This document shows positions 22,797 through 36,790 of a DNA stretch of 64,000 nt, piece by piece. The stretch lies in the NCBI RefSeq assembly GCF_020882245.1, contig NC_083598.1:50753858-50817857 (forward strand), given 5' to 3'. The position numbers and the translations under genes are program-made. The notes below the pieces were generated by a model that worked only from the letters and a program-made list of their open reading frames with translations, was not told the origin of the DNA and did not search any database. How positions within the stretch are numbered: position 1 is the stretch's first letter; each line of letters opens with the position of its first letter. The stretch is from Rhopalosiphum padi (Eukaryota > Arthropoda > Insecta > Hemiptera > Aphididae).

Positions 22797-25700
22797 AGTT
22801 AGCCCGCTTTGAAATCAGAATCGTTTTTTATTGAAATCAAATTTAACAAATCTATTGTAATACGACAATACCTATCAGTGACAAAGTTTTTAGCAGAACG
22901 GTTACCTACTTTCCCACTTTTTTTAAAATAAATTGTTGAAAACTAGATTACGAACTTTGTAGTACAAACTGATTGAGACGATTGAGTTCACGCTTCACAT
23001 TGAGGAATAACTTTTTGTGAAAAAAAGCAGTAGGTAATACTGTAATAGGTTTTAAAAAAAATTAAAATTTTTAGTGAACACAATTTATAAATTCAAACTT
23101 TCACCACTTTCAGATATTCTGGTTGATCGTTGTTGAATATATTGGTTAAATTGGTAGTTTTCAGTTTCAATAAAATTTGTTAAAAATGTATTGCCCTGCA
23201 ATTAAAAAACAAAACAGCGATCAATAGGTGGACAGATAGTAAGCAATATATTATATGATTAAAAATTAAAATGGATAATAAAATAATGAAATGTCCAATT
23301 ACTCTAAATATATCTGTTTGTGGTATTATGAATTTATGAAATACGTTTTTTCTTAGTTCTATTATTGCTGCGCCTCTCATACGATCGCTAAAGCTAGTGG
23401 TTACAGATTACGGACTAAACGTGGCCATACAAGATTTAACTACATGTCTATATACATATATACACGCTTTCTAACAAACAGTTATATTATTATTATCGGT
23501 CAATGTCGTCAAAGTTTCATTGCTGTGACTGAGTGTGGCCTGTAACCAATGATTCATCGTTTCCGTTCGATATTAATGGTCGTTAAAATGTGATGTTTCA
23601 ACAATAATTATTCGTCTAACTTTCTATAAGTAACTATATAGTAACTAGTAAGTACCTATATAATTCGTAATAATTTTTCAAATCTTCGGACTTCAAATTG
23701 GGTCCGGCGATTTAATAAATTAATTTTCTATTAACATTAAACTCGTAAGCATTTCCATTTGTCATCATATCTCGGGATGTGTTCAATAATATCATAAATT
23801 AATCGCAGGTTTATGGTTTATATGTAAGCCGTAAGCATCTACCTACCACCTCATATATGTCTATAAAATAACCCAGTTATTTAATGGCTAAATATTTATG
23901 AACAACGACGACAAAAATCGACAACTACCTATAGCAGCTATAGCTTATTAATTAATAGATAAGTGTACGTGTGGTACTTTTAACAATTTTTCAATACACT
24001 AATTAATATTAATACATGACAAAATAAACATTCGCGTTTTCCTGATATGCATACAAAATAAAAACATACAATTTTCAAAATCGATATCCTATAAGTGACT
24101 TAAGCTATAATTTAATATCTGCGTATTAAATATAAAATATGTATACAATACCTATGTATTTTTATAAATAGTATTTTGAGTGTAATGATATAATGTGGAA
24201 CACCAAATCGAAAATGTACTCTTGTTGTCAGTCTCAACCCTATAAAATTGAGAAAGAAAATTTTTAAAAGGACCAAAACCTATATTTAATGCCTTCATGG
24301 CCCGTGGGGACGCAATCGGGCGTATATCTGCAATTATTTTTTTTCAGCGTATTTTTGGTTTTCAATCATTCTGAACTACATATTATAATCCACGTCAAAT
24401 ATCTTATAGACGCATATAATACACCACAATCTCTAAATAGTTGGCTCCATTAAAAAAAAATTATACTTGATGTCACTTTGTATGGTCAAACACTCAAACA
24501 CTAAAAATGCGAAACACGGGCACTGAATATTGTATACATCACACTACACTACACAATATTATAGTATAAAATGTGAGTTATATAAAAATATCTGAGAGCC
24601 ACGTAAAAAAAAAACCAATTATAATAAGAAGGTTATAAAGTTCAATTAGATTAAAACATTATTTCTTATTTAGTATTAACTAAGTACCTAAATCTCACTT
24701 AGTTACATTCAAAAAATAGGCGGGACTATTTTAGTTATAATAGTTATAACCTATATAATACTAGTTTTTAAATTTTTTTTAAAAATATGGCGTATTTGAT
24801 ATACTCATATAAATGTTAAGTAACTATTTTATTTATTAAAATATTTATTTAATATTATTATTTATTTATATTTTATCGAATATCGTAGTATCGTGACTTG
24901 TTTTATGTTATAATATAATAACAGTTATATACATATTTATTTGACATTTTTATACTATTTATCATAATTAGGGGACTGGTTTTAAATTCCCTATAAAAAC
25001 TTTCAAAAAATGCTCTAAAAAAAAAAAAACAATTAATACGATCGCAATGAATATCCCAGCTCGGGCAGCCAGTTGATAAATTAGTTGTTATTTGTTTGAG
25101 TCGGATACTCGAATTACATATGATTATTGCTGAATATAAAGACATTATCACATTCTCATTTAGAACCTGACATTAGATACGGCTGAAAAATATCTAAAAC
25201 CAATTAACAAAAATGTTAAGAAAACAGTATTTCTTGATATTATATTTTTTAATTTCTTAACTTATACTATAAAAGCTCTAACAATTTTTTAATATATAGG
25301 TATGTATTAAAAACTATACTAAAATTACTTAAAAATATGCTAAAAAAAAATTCAAAATAATTTTCACCTTAAAGGGGATTGGAACTGGGAAGCAGTGATT
25401 TTCTATCTTTGTCTATAATACACACGCAACATATACGATAAGGTAGACGTGTTCTATTACCAACGTACCGATTAGTATACGTTACATTAAATGAATTATA
25501 TATACCTATTTGGATTCCGAGTCTTGGAATGCATTTCCCTAGACTACAAAAAAAAATGCACTTTGCACTAAAATCCTGGCTCTAGTCGGGCTAACCGCGA
25601 CTCGTGTCTTTATATTGTATAATATGTAGATTTTAGATATATATATATAAATATATTATTATATACAGTGGTGGCTCGTGGGCTTTGAAAGTGGGGTAGT

Positions 25701-26631
25701 TATTAGTTATTATTACGTATAGTTTTTCTCAGTCATCCGCATAGATGTTGGGCGATTATTCGTATCGCTCCGGTGGCCGAATAATTAATTACCGACCACC
25801 TCCTCCTTTTTTCAATATCATGATCTCAGTCTTGGCAATGTTGTATATATATCATTTTAGTCGTTGGGGGATGACATATCTATGCAAAAAATTCGGATGT
25901 CACGCGTAAAATTTCGGCACGAACAATATAGGAGATAGATACTTTCCTGCAGTAATAACATTAAATATTTTCCACTCCCACCGGAAAAAAAACACAAGAA
26001 AAGGTTACAAAAACTAAGCTCATCGAATCGTGACGTTATTTTTCGGAAACCCATAATTTAAATTAGTTTTAAGAGGGCTCCGCGATACACGTACTATGTT
26101 CCTATATATAATTTAATAGAAGTACCTACATACGCGTATACGTACCTTTCGTGGTTATTAATTCGTTGTCACGTCGATTTTCACACGAGTAAGCTCCACT
26201 ATTACGCACAATTATGTATAAATATAGTATACATACATGCATTTACGCGGTCAATCGCAATGTACCTATGTAATATTATGATATTATGTGTTTCTATTAT
26301 TATTCAATACTACCTATACAAGCAATACCTATGTATATTATTAAAGTATATACACACACCAAAATATACACGTTATCCGATCATCGAACGATAATGACAT
26401 AAATTTCATATTTTTTGGGGGGACAATATTTTTTTGTCCACCGCCGAATATTGTCATAAACTCATAACCTATCATTACTGTGCCCACACACTCTTTTGGG
26501 TACGTACATTGAACACGACATTAAACAGCACACGACGACAAAAGGCAGTTTATTGTTATACAGTAAATAATATAAATATATATTTATAGATATATCGGAA
26601 CTCAGCCCTCGGGTACCGGAATGTATATACA

Positions 26632-26635
<4 letters not shown>

Positions 26636-26665
<30 letters not shown>
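26636..26665. repeat. (AC)15 microsatellite
   Basis: Thirty uninterrupted bases of AC repeat in non-coding DNA. Confidence 0.95.
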
Positions 26666-26667
<2 letters not shown>

Positions 26668-29600
26668 TATTATATAAAATATATACTGCGCGTTTAACGT
26701 GGTAGCAGGTACCTATATACACAACCACATAACATGCATCCGGTTCACATGGTCCAATATATATACAGCGACCTCTGCATGGAGGTATATGGTATTAGTA
26801 TATATATATTATATAATATTATAATAGTTCCTCCTGTCTTCCGCGCGACACACCGCCCAATACAAATAAATACCTACGTCATAATTAACCCCCATAATAC
26901 AATAATAACTGACACAGCGGTGGCAGGTACCTATATAATATCTAATATATAGGACTCTTTTTGTATTTCCCGTCTGGCGGTTGTGGAGTTTCTACACAGC
27001 ACGTTTGAGATATCGCGGCTTTTTGTTTACGGCCGAGTCGGCGAAAACCACCAAAAGTCATATCGTGTAATATATTTTTGATTCTGAGCGGAGTAATGAA
27101 TGTATTTATAGTTTAGTTTACGCGAACGCGATAGTAGACCATAGTAGGTATATACGTAGGCTCTGATAATTGAGGGGCTTGATGAGATGCTATAAGACCC
27201 ACCAAATACTTACAAGGGAGTTGTGAAAAAGAATTGATCGAAATTTTGGCAGAAAATTAAAACGGCAGAAGAAATATCTGGTAAATTGGAAACCAGACCG
27301 AAAAACCATGTATATATAATATTATGTTCTACTACGAATACATTATTTTAATATGAAATTAAAAAAAAAAAGAATACAAATGAAAATAAATAGGAATATT
27401 ATTAAAATGGTTTTTTTTAAACAATAACTTTTATTATTATTGTACATTCTATATACGTACATATTAATTCATAAACACTATTTACTATTTATTATACATT
27501 TTTGAACCTGGTTCAAACTATTCTTTAAACTTTTTTGATATTTTTAAAAATAATCATTGAAACTTTAGTCGAAATCGGCCGAGTCTAATTTTTGAGTCTA
27601 TAAGCTACAAACTATAGGACATTGCTATTGCCTATTTATTATACACTTGAATAATAAACACAATAAATAATATTATATTTTATTCATAGAAAAATCCCAT
27701 ACATAGCAATACATAACGCGGTTCGGGTAGTCTAATTATTATAACCAATAGTAATAGTAACCCCATCATACATAAACATATACAAACAAAAAAATGATTC
27801 GATTTTCCTTATCCAAAATGAAATTCATATGTGCGAGCTTCCCTATACAGCAACTTATATTGGGGTTGAAAAAGTAAGTTAAAAACACAACGTCCGCGTC
27901 TCAAAGAAATCATTGATATATAATATTTATAAATAATAGGTATAATTTGTATTTTAACCGAGGTTCTGAGATTGGCGCGTTCATACATACAAACACTTCA
28001 GCTTTAAAAGTCACTTACGAACATATAAACTTGTACATAGGATTATGGAGTAAATGTTCAAATGTAGAGTAATAAAGAAAACAATGTTAATGGCTACAGC
28101 CCCATCTCCAATAGTTTGGTCTAAGTTGCGTTTGTGTGAGTATATTATAAATTATAACATACCTACAACGACAACATTTCTTCTTTATACATACAAATGT
28201 ATGCCTGATCGAAATGTAATAAATATACTAATAGAACAATATATTCTTACATTATATGTTATTATATGTACGTGTGCGTAAGGAACGAAAGTATCTACAC
28301 TTCAAGTGTAGCAATTGCCACACAAGATTATAAAATGTGGGTGGTTCGAAGTGGACCGGATGCGAGAATTATATAGCTGAAGTGATGATGGGCCATACAA
28401 TGAAAGATAAATTTAACGATCACAAGAAAGTATAATGTTTATAATATAATATCTCCTATATTCCTGTGATCTCCGCAGGGGGTGGTTGTAGGATGGTGGT
28501 AGACCCTTAACGATTTTAAGTTTTGCTGCATCAAAAAAGTATTATAGGTTGGGCTTTGCATTGATCTGCAGGTAGCTGGTAAACTGCAGATATATATTTA
28601 TATATATATGTGTATATATATAAATAGGTGTAGGTACCTAACCGATTCGACGTCGGTTATTTAATTCACAACAAGTATAGCCTGCAGTGGCCCAGTGGCG
28701 TCATGTATAGTTATTATATGACTGCAGAGATCATTCTTCTTTTAGGGGAAGCGAGGGGGTGTGATCTCCAAGGTACAAGCACATAAAAACATACTCACAT
28801 AATATATTATACACCTATACCTATCGCAGGAATGAAAAAAAAAATTCGATTTTTTTTTATCTACCCCTTGTGACATGACGCTTTATATCCGTCACGGTGT
28901 ATTCAGTATATTATCATTAAAACCGATGATTGTTACAAAATCTTCAATGTGAATAACTGTATACCTGTCGAGAAAAATGTCCAAGTTATTTAAAAATGAA
29001 ATGTCAAACACATCGATTTATGGGCCATGAGATTATTCTAACAATAGGTACCTAAATATTTTACTCGGAATTCATAAACCTTTATATTATGTGTACACAC
29101 ACATTATGCTATCCAAGTATACAATAAAGTCCTAAATAATATAATGGTCATTGAATGAGCGTACAATAAAAATGTCGATTCTGTACAAAAGCGATCTATA
29201 GTAAATAATTTATATAGGTGCCCATATATACGTGATGCGCCATCTAAATGTACCTAATCTCCTTTACTTGAATAACATTTTTATATGAAAATAAAAATAG
29301 TGTTGTCTATATATACTTGAATGTACAATAGTTTAGAACATGTCTCAAAACGATTGGCAAAAAATATAATTCTTATATTAGATATTATATCATAATTTTG
29401 ATGATATTTTAAATATATTTAATATTTGTCAATTTTTCAATAAAATTTGGTACAAATATAATAATTCAAGTCGTTATTTTTATAAATGATTCAGACGGAA
29501 ATAGGTCTCAGTTAGACTTGTGTAATTAAAAATTTTTACCAAATATTTATAGGTAATAGTAATTTTTAGGCATATATATTATAATTTTAAAAATATTTTG

Positions 29601-30040
29601 GTATTTTTATGTACAGCTTATACATAGACATTTAAAATTTTCAACTATTTTTTAGTTTGTTTTTTATTTATTAGCAAGTTAAAATAGCTTTAAATTCAAA
29701 TAAATTTCCTCACAAAAATTATTCTTAAAAAGCAATTAAAAAATATCGATAATCCGTAATCTCAATTTGCTATTAATAATTTTTTTTACGTGATTATTAT
29801 TTTTTATTTATATAACTAAATATAGCTTTTTGAAAAATATGTAATATTGTATCATAATAATAATTATGATATATAATATTATTATTACAAATTTACAATA
29901 CTGATATTTTTTAAAACGAATATGCGCGTTTGTCTTTTATACATTTTTTTTCAAAGTTTTTTTTATTTAATTTAAGTCTGTGTATAGGGGTTAAAATTAT
30001 GCACATGTGGGAAATTATACCTATATCTACTTTTGTATGA

Positions 30041-30380
30041 GCTACTATTCCCTCACGCGCCACCCTGGCGCAGTGGCGCGTAATCCTCGTCGGTTAACGG
30101 AGGACACGTTTTGCAGTTTTGCCGGACCGGAAGTGACGAGGCTCCAAATAATAATACGAACACAATAAACTCGTTTCACTAGAATTTCATCACATTAAAA
30201 ATTAAACACCATTATTCGCGAAAACACTTTTTGATCGACAATGGACGCAGACAAAATGGCTGCGATCAGTACGACTCCAGAACTCACAAGATATAACAAT
30301 ACTATTATTTTAGGTACTATTATAGATTGTTAACTTGTAGTGGCGTGTGGAGTATCGTGGAACTTGTTGACTTCTCTACC
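30041..30380 (+). promoter_or_regulatory. CpG-richer promoter-like patch with a YY1-like site and short ORF
   Basis: This patch stands out from its AT-rich surroundings by many CpGs (for example CGCGCCACCCTGGCGCAGTG at 30056-30075, itself partly palindromic). It contains ATGGACGCAGACAAAATGGC at 30241-30260; the AAAATGGCTGCG part matches the YY1 consensus. The ATG at 30241 opens 30 codons starting MDADKMAAISTTPELTRYNN, with a possible donor (TTTAG/GTACTA) near 30313. It may be a promoter plus first exon of an unrecognised plus-strand transcript. No downstream exon was found. Confidence 0.25.
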
Positions 30381-30772
30381 AGGTTTATCGGATATCGGAC
30401 GCCGGACGGTGATGAAAGTCCTCTTTAAATAAAGAAATTAATAAATTATAAATTATAATATACAGTAGGTAAATTAATTATTTTAATAATACCTATACCT
30501 TAGTATATTGTGATGGTATAAAAGTCATGCAGCCCTCCAACTTGGATTTAAATGCACCGGGGCCCAGCCCCAGGCTTAAATACGTAGTCACTGTTAATTC
30601 ATGATAGTATATAGACAAAGTCAATATGGGTGTCTTTAGTGGGAATTATATGTGTTTTGCTGTTTTATGAAAGGACATTCTGGTCATTCTGGTCATTTTT
30701 TATACACATGCACATTTGTTATTAATAACACTCATATTCCCACAAAGATGGTGACAAATAACAGCTTATTCG

Positions 30773-30896
30773 TGGGCGGATAGGCCATTTTTGGCCTACC
30801 GGGAAATTTTAAAAAGTGCCCCCCACGTAAAAAAAAAATCTAAAAAGGAGGTGCCCGCCGGGAAATGCTCGGTTTCCCGGTAGGCCTATCCGCCCA
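30773..30896. mobile_element. 124 bp hairpin MITE
   Basis: TGGGCGGATAGGCC at 30773-30786 is exactly inverted at 30883-30896 (GGCCTATCCGCCCA). A second inverted pair, GGCCTACCGGGAAA at 30793-30806 and its complement at 30873-30886, lies just inside. The whole element can fold into one long stem with a small loop. No coding capacity. Confidence 0.7.
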
Positions 30897-32410
30897 TGGT
30901 CTTATTTAATTTCTTTAATACAATAATTAATAAGCATATAACTGCAGTTAGCAATTTAAAATTTGAAAAAAATATCATATCCTAGTGCATTAACAGAGGG
31001 TTTTACAAAATTCGAATTTTAAAAAAGTACCTATAGGAAGTAGGACCAGCTAAAGTATAGCTTATAAATTTAATAATATTCATAATTTATATGTACATTT
31101 TAAAAAGAGTAATAGCAGTTTAATATAAAATACAATCAATAACTTATAAAATTAAAATTGAAAAATTTAATCATATACTTTTTTCTTACATAATAACTTA
31201 GGATATTGTACAACATCTTATAAACCTATATTGTACTTTGGTATCTTTAAACATATATTTGTAAACGTTTTTTGACGATATAAGTTTGTCTCTTACTATC
31301 AGGTCGTGAACGTTAACGATATTTTTTAAGCATATTAGTTAAGTTACAAAATTTTTTCTTAATTAAATTAATAGATAGAATATTCTGAACGTATTAATAC
31401 AGTTTACGATTATTTTTTTTACGATATCTATATAAATAACCAATAATCAAATTCTGGATCTACCCTTACCTCTTGAACCTTTCCTACAGAATGAAAGATC
31501 ACTCGTATTCAAACTAATATTTGATTTTACAAAAAAAAACCATGTACAACAACTACGGCGTAATTATCGTGAATAGTGTTCGGAACGGTTTTGAATCACA
31601 AAGTAAAATTTATAATAAATAATTATTTACTTACATTGCGCGATTTCGTTTCTGCAGTATTCTTACACGGCATCAGAAACTTGGTATTTATATTTTATAA
31701 GCGGTGGATATACATCTTTATATTTCATAGCCTCACAGGTATATAAAACTGACTGCAGTGGCTATTATTATGAAATAAAAAATAATATTATACATAAAAT
31801 TATAAGTACCTATACATGCTATTGTAGCAGTAGCCAGTAATTATAAAGTACAATACTGGACGGTGCACTGGAATGAATACTGATTCAAGTAAAAATCACC
31901 ACTTTTCACAAGAAACGAAAAAAAAGTTAAATAAAATATCAGCTCATTTTTTTTATAATATAATATACTGATTTTATCATTTTTCACGTATCATAATGAT
32001 TTAAGATAAGAAAATTATATAATAATACGTAATCAATTGTTTCAATGGGTATAGCGTAAACCGTGCTGAACCGTTTTTTTTTCATTTTATATAAGTACAG
32101 GACTTTAATATAAAATATATTAAAATATATTATTAGCTCCTTCTCTATCATTCGCGTGCCGATAAATATATTTCAATAAATACCAATATACAGCATAAGC
32201 GACATAAGCAATCGTTTGATGATGTTTACCGATGACGTGTGCATGTGGTATTGTGGTAATATAATAATAATAATTGTTATTTGAATATACAGCTAAACAC
32301 GTCAGCTCGGCGTGGTGTGTACGCGGCGCTTTTGATGTAAATTGTACGACCACCGGTATAGCTATAGGCACCTATACAGAAAACGATCAATCGGACATTT
32401 GAAACATTTC

Positions 32411-32450
32411 CGTGAATAATAATAATAATAATAATTATTATTATTGTTAT
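32411..32450. repeat. ATA/TTA triplet tract, self-complementary
   Basis: An AAT run followed immediately by its complement TTA run; the two arms can pair as a hairpin. Confidence 0.75.
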
Positions 32451-32541
32451 TATACATATTTCCGATATTTGCTTATTATAAACAACAAAATGTATTTTTT
32501 TATCAGCGTTACCAAAGTATTTTAATTGCAGTTGTAGGTAC

Positions 32542-32732
32542 CAGGGACGTACGCAGAAAAAAGTTTTGGCGGGTGTTTTTGAAAATCGGTTATTGAAAAG
32601 TAGAACTTTTTTTAAATACAAACATTGATACAACAAAATTAACATTAAAATTGAATAAGTAAATAACCACACAAAAAACCCAAGTATTTCGGGGGTTTGA
32701 ACATTTAAAACACCCCCCTGTGTACGTGTCTG
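32542..32732. mobile_element. 191 bp hAT-like MITE
   Basis: Starts CAGGGACGTACGCAG (32542-32556) and ends with the near-inverted CTGTGTACGTGTCTG (32718-32732), with G-rich and C-rich subterminal blocks (GGCGGGTG on the left, CACCCCCC on the right). A CAGGG start is usual for hAT termini. Flanks are similar but not identical (GTAGGTAC on the left, GTATAGGTAC on the right), so the target duplication is uncertain. Confidence 0.6.
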
Positions 32733-34440
32733 GTATAGGTACCTATATTAATTCTAAATACTTAATACTTTTATTGATATTTTTGAGTGTATGACGGATA
32801 CTAATATAGTTTCATTATCAGTTTAATATACATTTTATTTTAAATACTTATTATTGGAAGTTGGATCCTAGTCATAGGTACCTGAGTAAAGTGGTGGGGT
32901 GAGTTTTTTTATTTCATAAGATCAATTAAATATAGACTAGCATTCCTAGCAGTTGATCACTACCACCAAAATATTTTTATAACACAAAATCGTATGTAAT
33001 AATTATAGGGCTGGAATTTGTATGTAAATATACATATTTTTACTAAAACATGATAAATTAAGTATTGCAAATGATAAATTTATTTCACGTGATTTGCAAT
33101 AAAATAAAACATATTTTATTTTACACGTTTTTATATATTTCGTCATAAATACATATTTTAACATTATTTGTAAAATGTCTACTTTTTTTTTTAATATTTC
33201 GTAAATTTTGACAATTTCGGTGGTTAGTAATATTATACTATTATACATTTATACTTCGATAATAGTACTCGTAAAACTGTAAGTGTAAAATGCATATGGG
33301 AAAAAAGTATATGAAAGTTTAAGTTAAATATTAATAACTTTCTAAAAAAAGTGTGCTTAAATTCAAAAAATCAGAATTTTAAATAAATTCATGATTAAAT
33401 GAAAAAATGGGGCGCACGTTTGATGAATTTCCCTGTATATTATATTTATCGTAGTCATTAAAATAACTATATATTAAAACATATAGGTAGGTACTGACTT
33501 TTCGGTTTTTGATATTTACTGTGTTTTTATTTTGAATAAAATAAAAAATCTATTTCTTTAGTTATGCCGTAATAACAGCAGTTATATAAAGCACACTCGT
33601 GTTTTTATATGGTTCTTGTAATACTATATATGTGTTTCGACGAAAAGATCGTATAATTTTTTATCATTGTGATTTTTTAGGTACTTTATTAGATATTTAA
33701 TATCATTGATTTCATCATAAACAGCTGAAGAAAATACATTTTATTAAATGTTTATATAATAAAAAATAAACATTTAAAGAAAATTATTCGTCTGCTTCTG
33801 TTTATGAAATTTAAAATAATATAGGAAGATGGTCGTAAAAAAAAAATTAAAAAAAACGACAATATGAATAGTACTTATTTAAATTGTTTTCGTTAAAATT
33901 GACTTAGAAAACGAACAGTATCGTAAATAATATTATATAGCTCACTGTAACTTACAGTAAAATATTTTTTACCGAGTGATGACAATTTTTTAATTGCCAT
34001 TTTATCTTATTCGACTAACCGTTTAGTTGAATAGTATACGTATTACCTACGCAATTATATATACAATGTAGTCTCGACTTTTACACTTAGGCCTAAAAAG
34101 GTTGTAAACAAAAAAAAAGTAGCAAGTATAATTATCTTGACATCTCGTCGATTAGACAACGAATGGATCATGTACGGTAGTACTTTTTTTTATGGGGATG
34201 TGCTGTAATTGAATTTTTTTTTATTTATCCGTATGAAAATTTTTCTCACACCAATTTTATTATATCATTTATAACAAATGTTATTTAACACTAATATATA
34301 CATATATATATTATTGTCATTTAATAATGAATATATATGACATCTTTTTTAATATTGAGAATAGTTAAATCTGACAGTCTTATTGCAACATTCTCATTGT
34401 TTTCCTCATTAGAGAAAATATTTTTCGTGATTATTATTAA

Positions 34441-34590
34441 CAAAGGCGCCCGCGAAAGAACTCCCCGATATTTCAGTTAATATTGAATATTAAATGTTTT
34501 ATTACCTATACTTGCATGGCTTAAGTGTTAAGTATTTATACTTTTGACTTTGTCCCCCCCCCGGTTTTTATATTTCCACGAGCGCCCTTG
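34441..34590. mobile_element. 150 bp hAT-type MITE with 8 bp target-site duplication
   Basis: Left end CAAAGGCGCCCGCGAAAG (34441-34458) and right end TTTCCACGAGCGCCCTTG (34573-34590) are inverted repeats with about four mismatches. The flanks ATTATTAA (34433-34440) and ATTATTAG (34591-34598) agree at 7 of 8 positions, as expected for a hAT duplication. The interior has a run of nine Cs and no coding sequence. Confidence 0.75.
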
Positions 34591-34731
34591 ATTATTAGCC
34601 AATATATTATATAATTTTTGGATTGCCCACAAATAGTTATTCTGATGCTGAGGATGACGCTATAGACAGAATTTGACATAACTATTTAAAGTTGAAAGAG
34701 ATAAGAAATTACGAAGGAATCGAAGATCTCG

Positions 34732-34735
<4 letters not shown>

Positions 34736-34763
<28 letters not shown>
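34736..34763. repeat. (AT)14 microsatellite
   Basis: Uninterrupted AT dinucleotide run. Confidence 0.9.
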
Positions 34764-34767
<4 letters not shown>

Positions 34768-35179
34768 CTTTAAAATGTATATGGCGAGGAATATTGTTCA
34801 TGTGATAAAAATTAAGTTTTAACAATTATGGTGTCATAAAATATGTTTCGATTTATTTTTCGTATTTTTTATACAATAAATATATTTCTTCTTAACACGT
34901 AAGTTGTACAGGCGAAAAAAAACATATAATAAAATAAAATAATGCGAGTGAACATATTATATTATATTATCAGTATACACTTTATTGTAATACTTATTGA
35001 TAAAGTACGGGGAAGTGTGTAAGGAGAAATAGAAGATTTGGGGATGATCGTTCGATGACGACCAAAATAGGGACATTTCGATTTGGTTTGATAGCTGTAT
35101 CCGAGCGCAGTTGAATCGGCTGCCTACTCGTGAGAAATTACAATTAATATATTATAAAACTAATTTTATTTTAATAGTA

Positions 35180-35228
35180 ATATAATAATAATAATAATAA
35201 TAATAAATAAAATTAATAATAATAATAA
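35180..35228. repeat. Interrupted (AAT)n tract
   Basis: Two AAT blocks separated by a short AAATAAAATT spacer. Confidence 0.8.
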
Positions 35229-36529
35229 AAATATTTATAAATACATTAAAGCCGTCCATTCGCCAGGCGTTAAATCAAATTAATGATAAAAAAAAAAATA
35301 AACAATCTTTTAGCCGATTATTAAAATAATAATAATGTTTTATAACTCAAAAATAAAGAAAAAAACAAAATCATATGGCTAGTGAACATATTATGTATAA
35401 CTTTTAGGTAATCATATTATGATGATAATAATTGCGAAGCAACTAATAATTGTTATATAATAATAAAAAAAACATAATAATAATAATAATATTACTAATG
35501 AAAACGTTACTGCTATTATTGTCAAATTAGGGATGGTGTAGTAGCGGGGAGTACGTCAAAAACAAGGTAACTCAAATGATGATCGTTGAACCATATCCCT
35601 TTGCATTGACTATATTATGACGTATATTTATTCACTTAGAATAATTTAATTTAATGATAATTTTTATTGTACTATTAAAATGGGAGAAATAAAAATAATG
35701 GTTATGGTTGCGTGTTTAATCTTATTTAGGTATAAAAAATAACATCCTTACTAGAGATTGGTACCTATTACTTATTAATTAAATAATAATTTTCTTTTAA
35801 TATATTATATTTTACTATACGCGTTTTTGGAGATCAAGAACATGACGTGTAAATAATAATTTAGCTACTTTGACTCGAATAATAATGTGTTTTACTGAAT
35901 GACTACAAAATATATATCTATAAACGATAGAAAGGAAATATAAAGAATATTAAATACCTAATAATAATAAAACAAAACTAATTTTACAAATATTATTATT
36001 ATTATAATATGAATAGCCCACGTTCAAGAGATCTATAAAATTTTCGCTATATTTAAATTGTTATAACAATATTTAACTAAGTCTGTGAATAAATTAATCT
36101 ATATTATCTGTAATATTATACATGATTTATTATGATTAATAATTATCCAATTTCTTCAACGGAGGAAAGAACTAATGAATAAGAAAAAAAATATTATATA
36201 CAAATCAGCTCTTTTTGGATTTTTTTTTTCTAATGAAACAATGTTTTCCATATCATTTACATATAAAGAGGAGAGATCATACATAAAATAATAATAGTAA
36301 TAATAACTAATAAGTAATAATTAAATAAAATAAACAATAAGGGATGTAAAACTTAAAACACTAAAGACATAAATGAATAATGTTATATCGTAATATAATA
36401 TTGATAATAACCACTAAACCTTAAGAAATATAAGCTCCTGCGGAGAACATATTATAAAACCTAAAACTATTTATCACATTTTTCTTTTAATATTATAACT
36501 AAACATATATAATAATATAACCTACGTAT

Positions 36530-36530
<1 letters not shown>

Positions 36531-36571
<41 letters not shown>
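36531..36571. repeat. (TAA)n microsatellite
   Basis: About thirteen TAA units without interruption. The block lies 664 nt below the CycD stop and may be within its 3' UTR. Confidence 0.9.
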
Positions 36572-36778
36572 TTTAATTAACAAAATAAGATAGCGAATTC
36601 GCTTGAGTGGTGGCCATCGTCGCTATAAACGAAAAAAAGCGTAATAATATAATATCATAATAAAACCAAAAATGAAAGTTCACTTATTACAATAAGATTA
36701 TTGAATAAAAGAAAAAAACAAGTAAATCATTTAATGATGATAAAAATTAATAATCTCGTTTTTCAACGGTTTTTTTTT

Positions 36779-36790
36779 GGGGGGGGGGGG
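36779..36790. repeat. G12 homopolymer next to a T run
   Basis: Eight Ts followed by twelve Gs in otherwise GC-poor DNA. A run of this length is prone to sequencing length error. Confidence 0.85.

Larger units (their letters stand above)
19173..30040. other. AT-rich intergenic DNA with scattered mobile-element remnants
   Basis: No exon with a recognisable conserved product was found on either strand. The first 300 bases hold the TTC5 3' UTR. Listed separately are a TA-flanked MITE (20091-20312), an imperfect 50 bp direct repeat (21706-21822), an element with subterminal repeats (about 22155-22796) and an AC microsatellite (26636-26665). A hAT-like single end, CAGTGGTGGCTCG, lies at 25666-25678. 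The palindromic word GGTACCTA recurs at 26708, 26926, 28633 and 29046. Open frames of 60-88 codons in this region are hydrophobic and AT-driven and were judged chance. Confidence 0.5.

Noticed and set aside
26462..26728. 88-codon minus-strand ORF with Cys-Val repeat
   Set aside because: Driven by the AC microsatellite.
32277..32672. 131-codon minus-strand ORF
   Set aside because: Poly-Ile from an AAT/ATT tract and overlap with a MITE end; no conserved segment.
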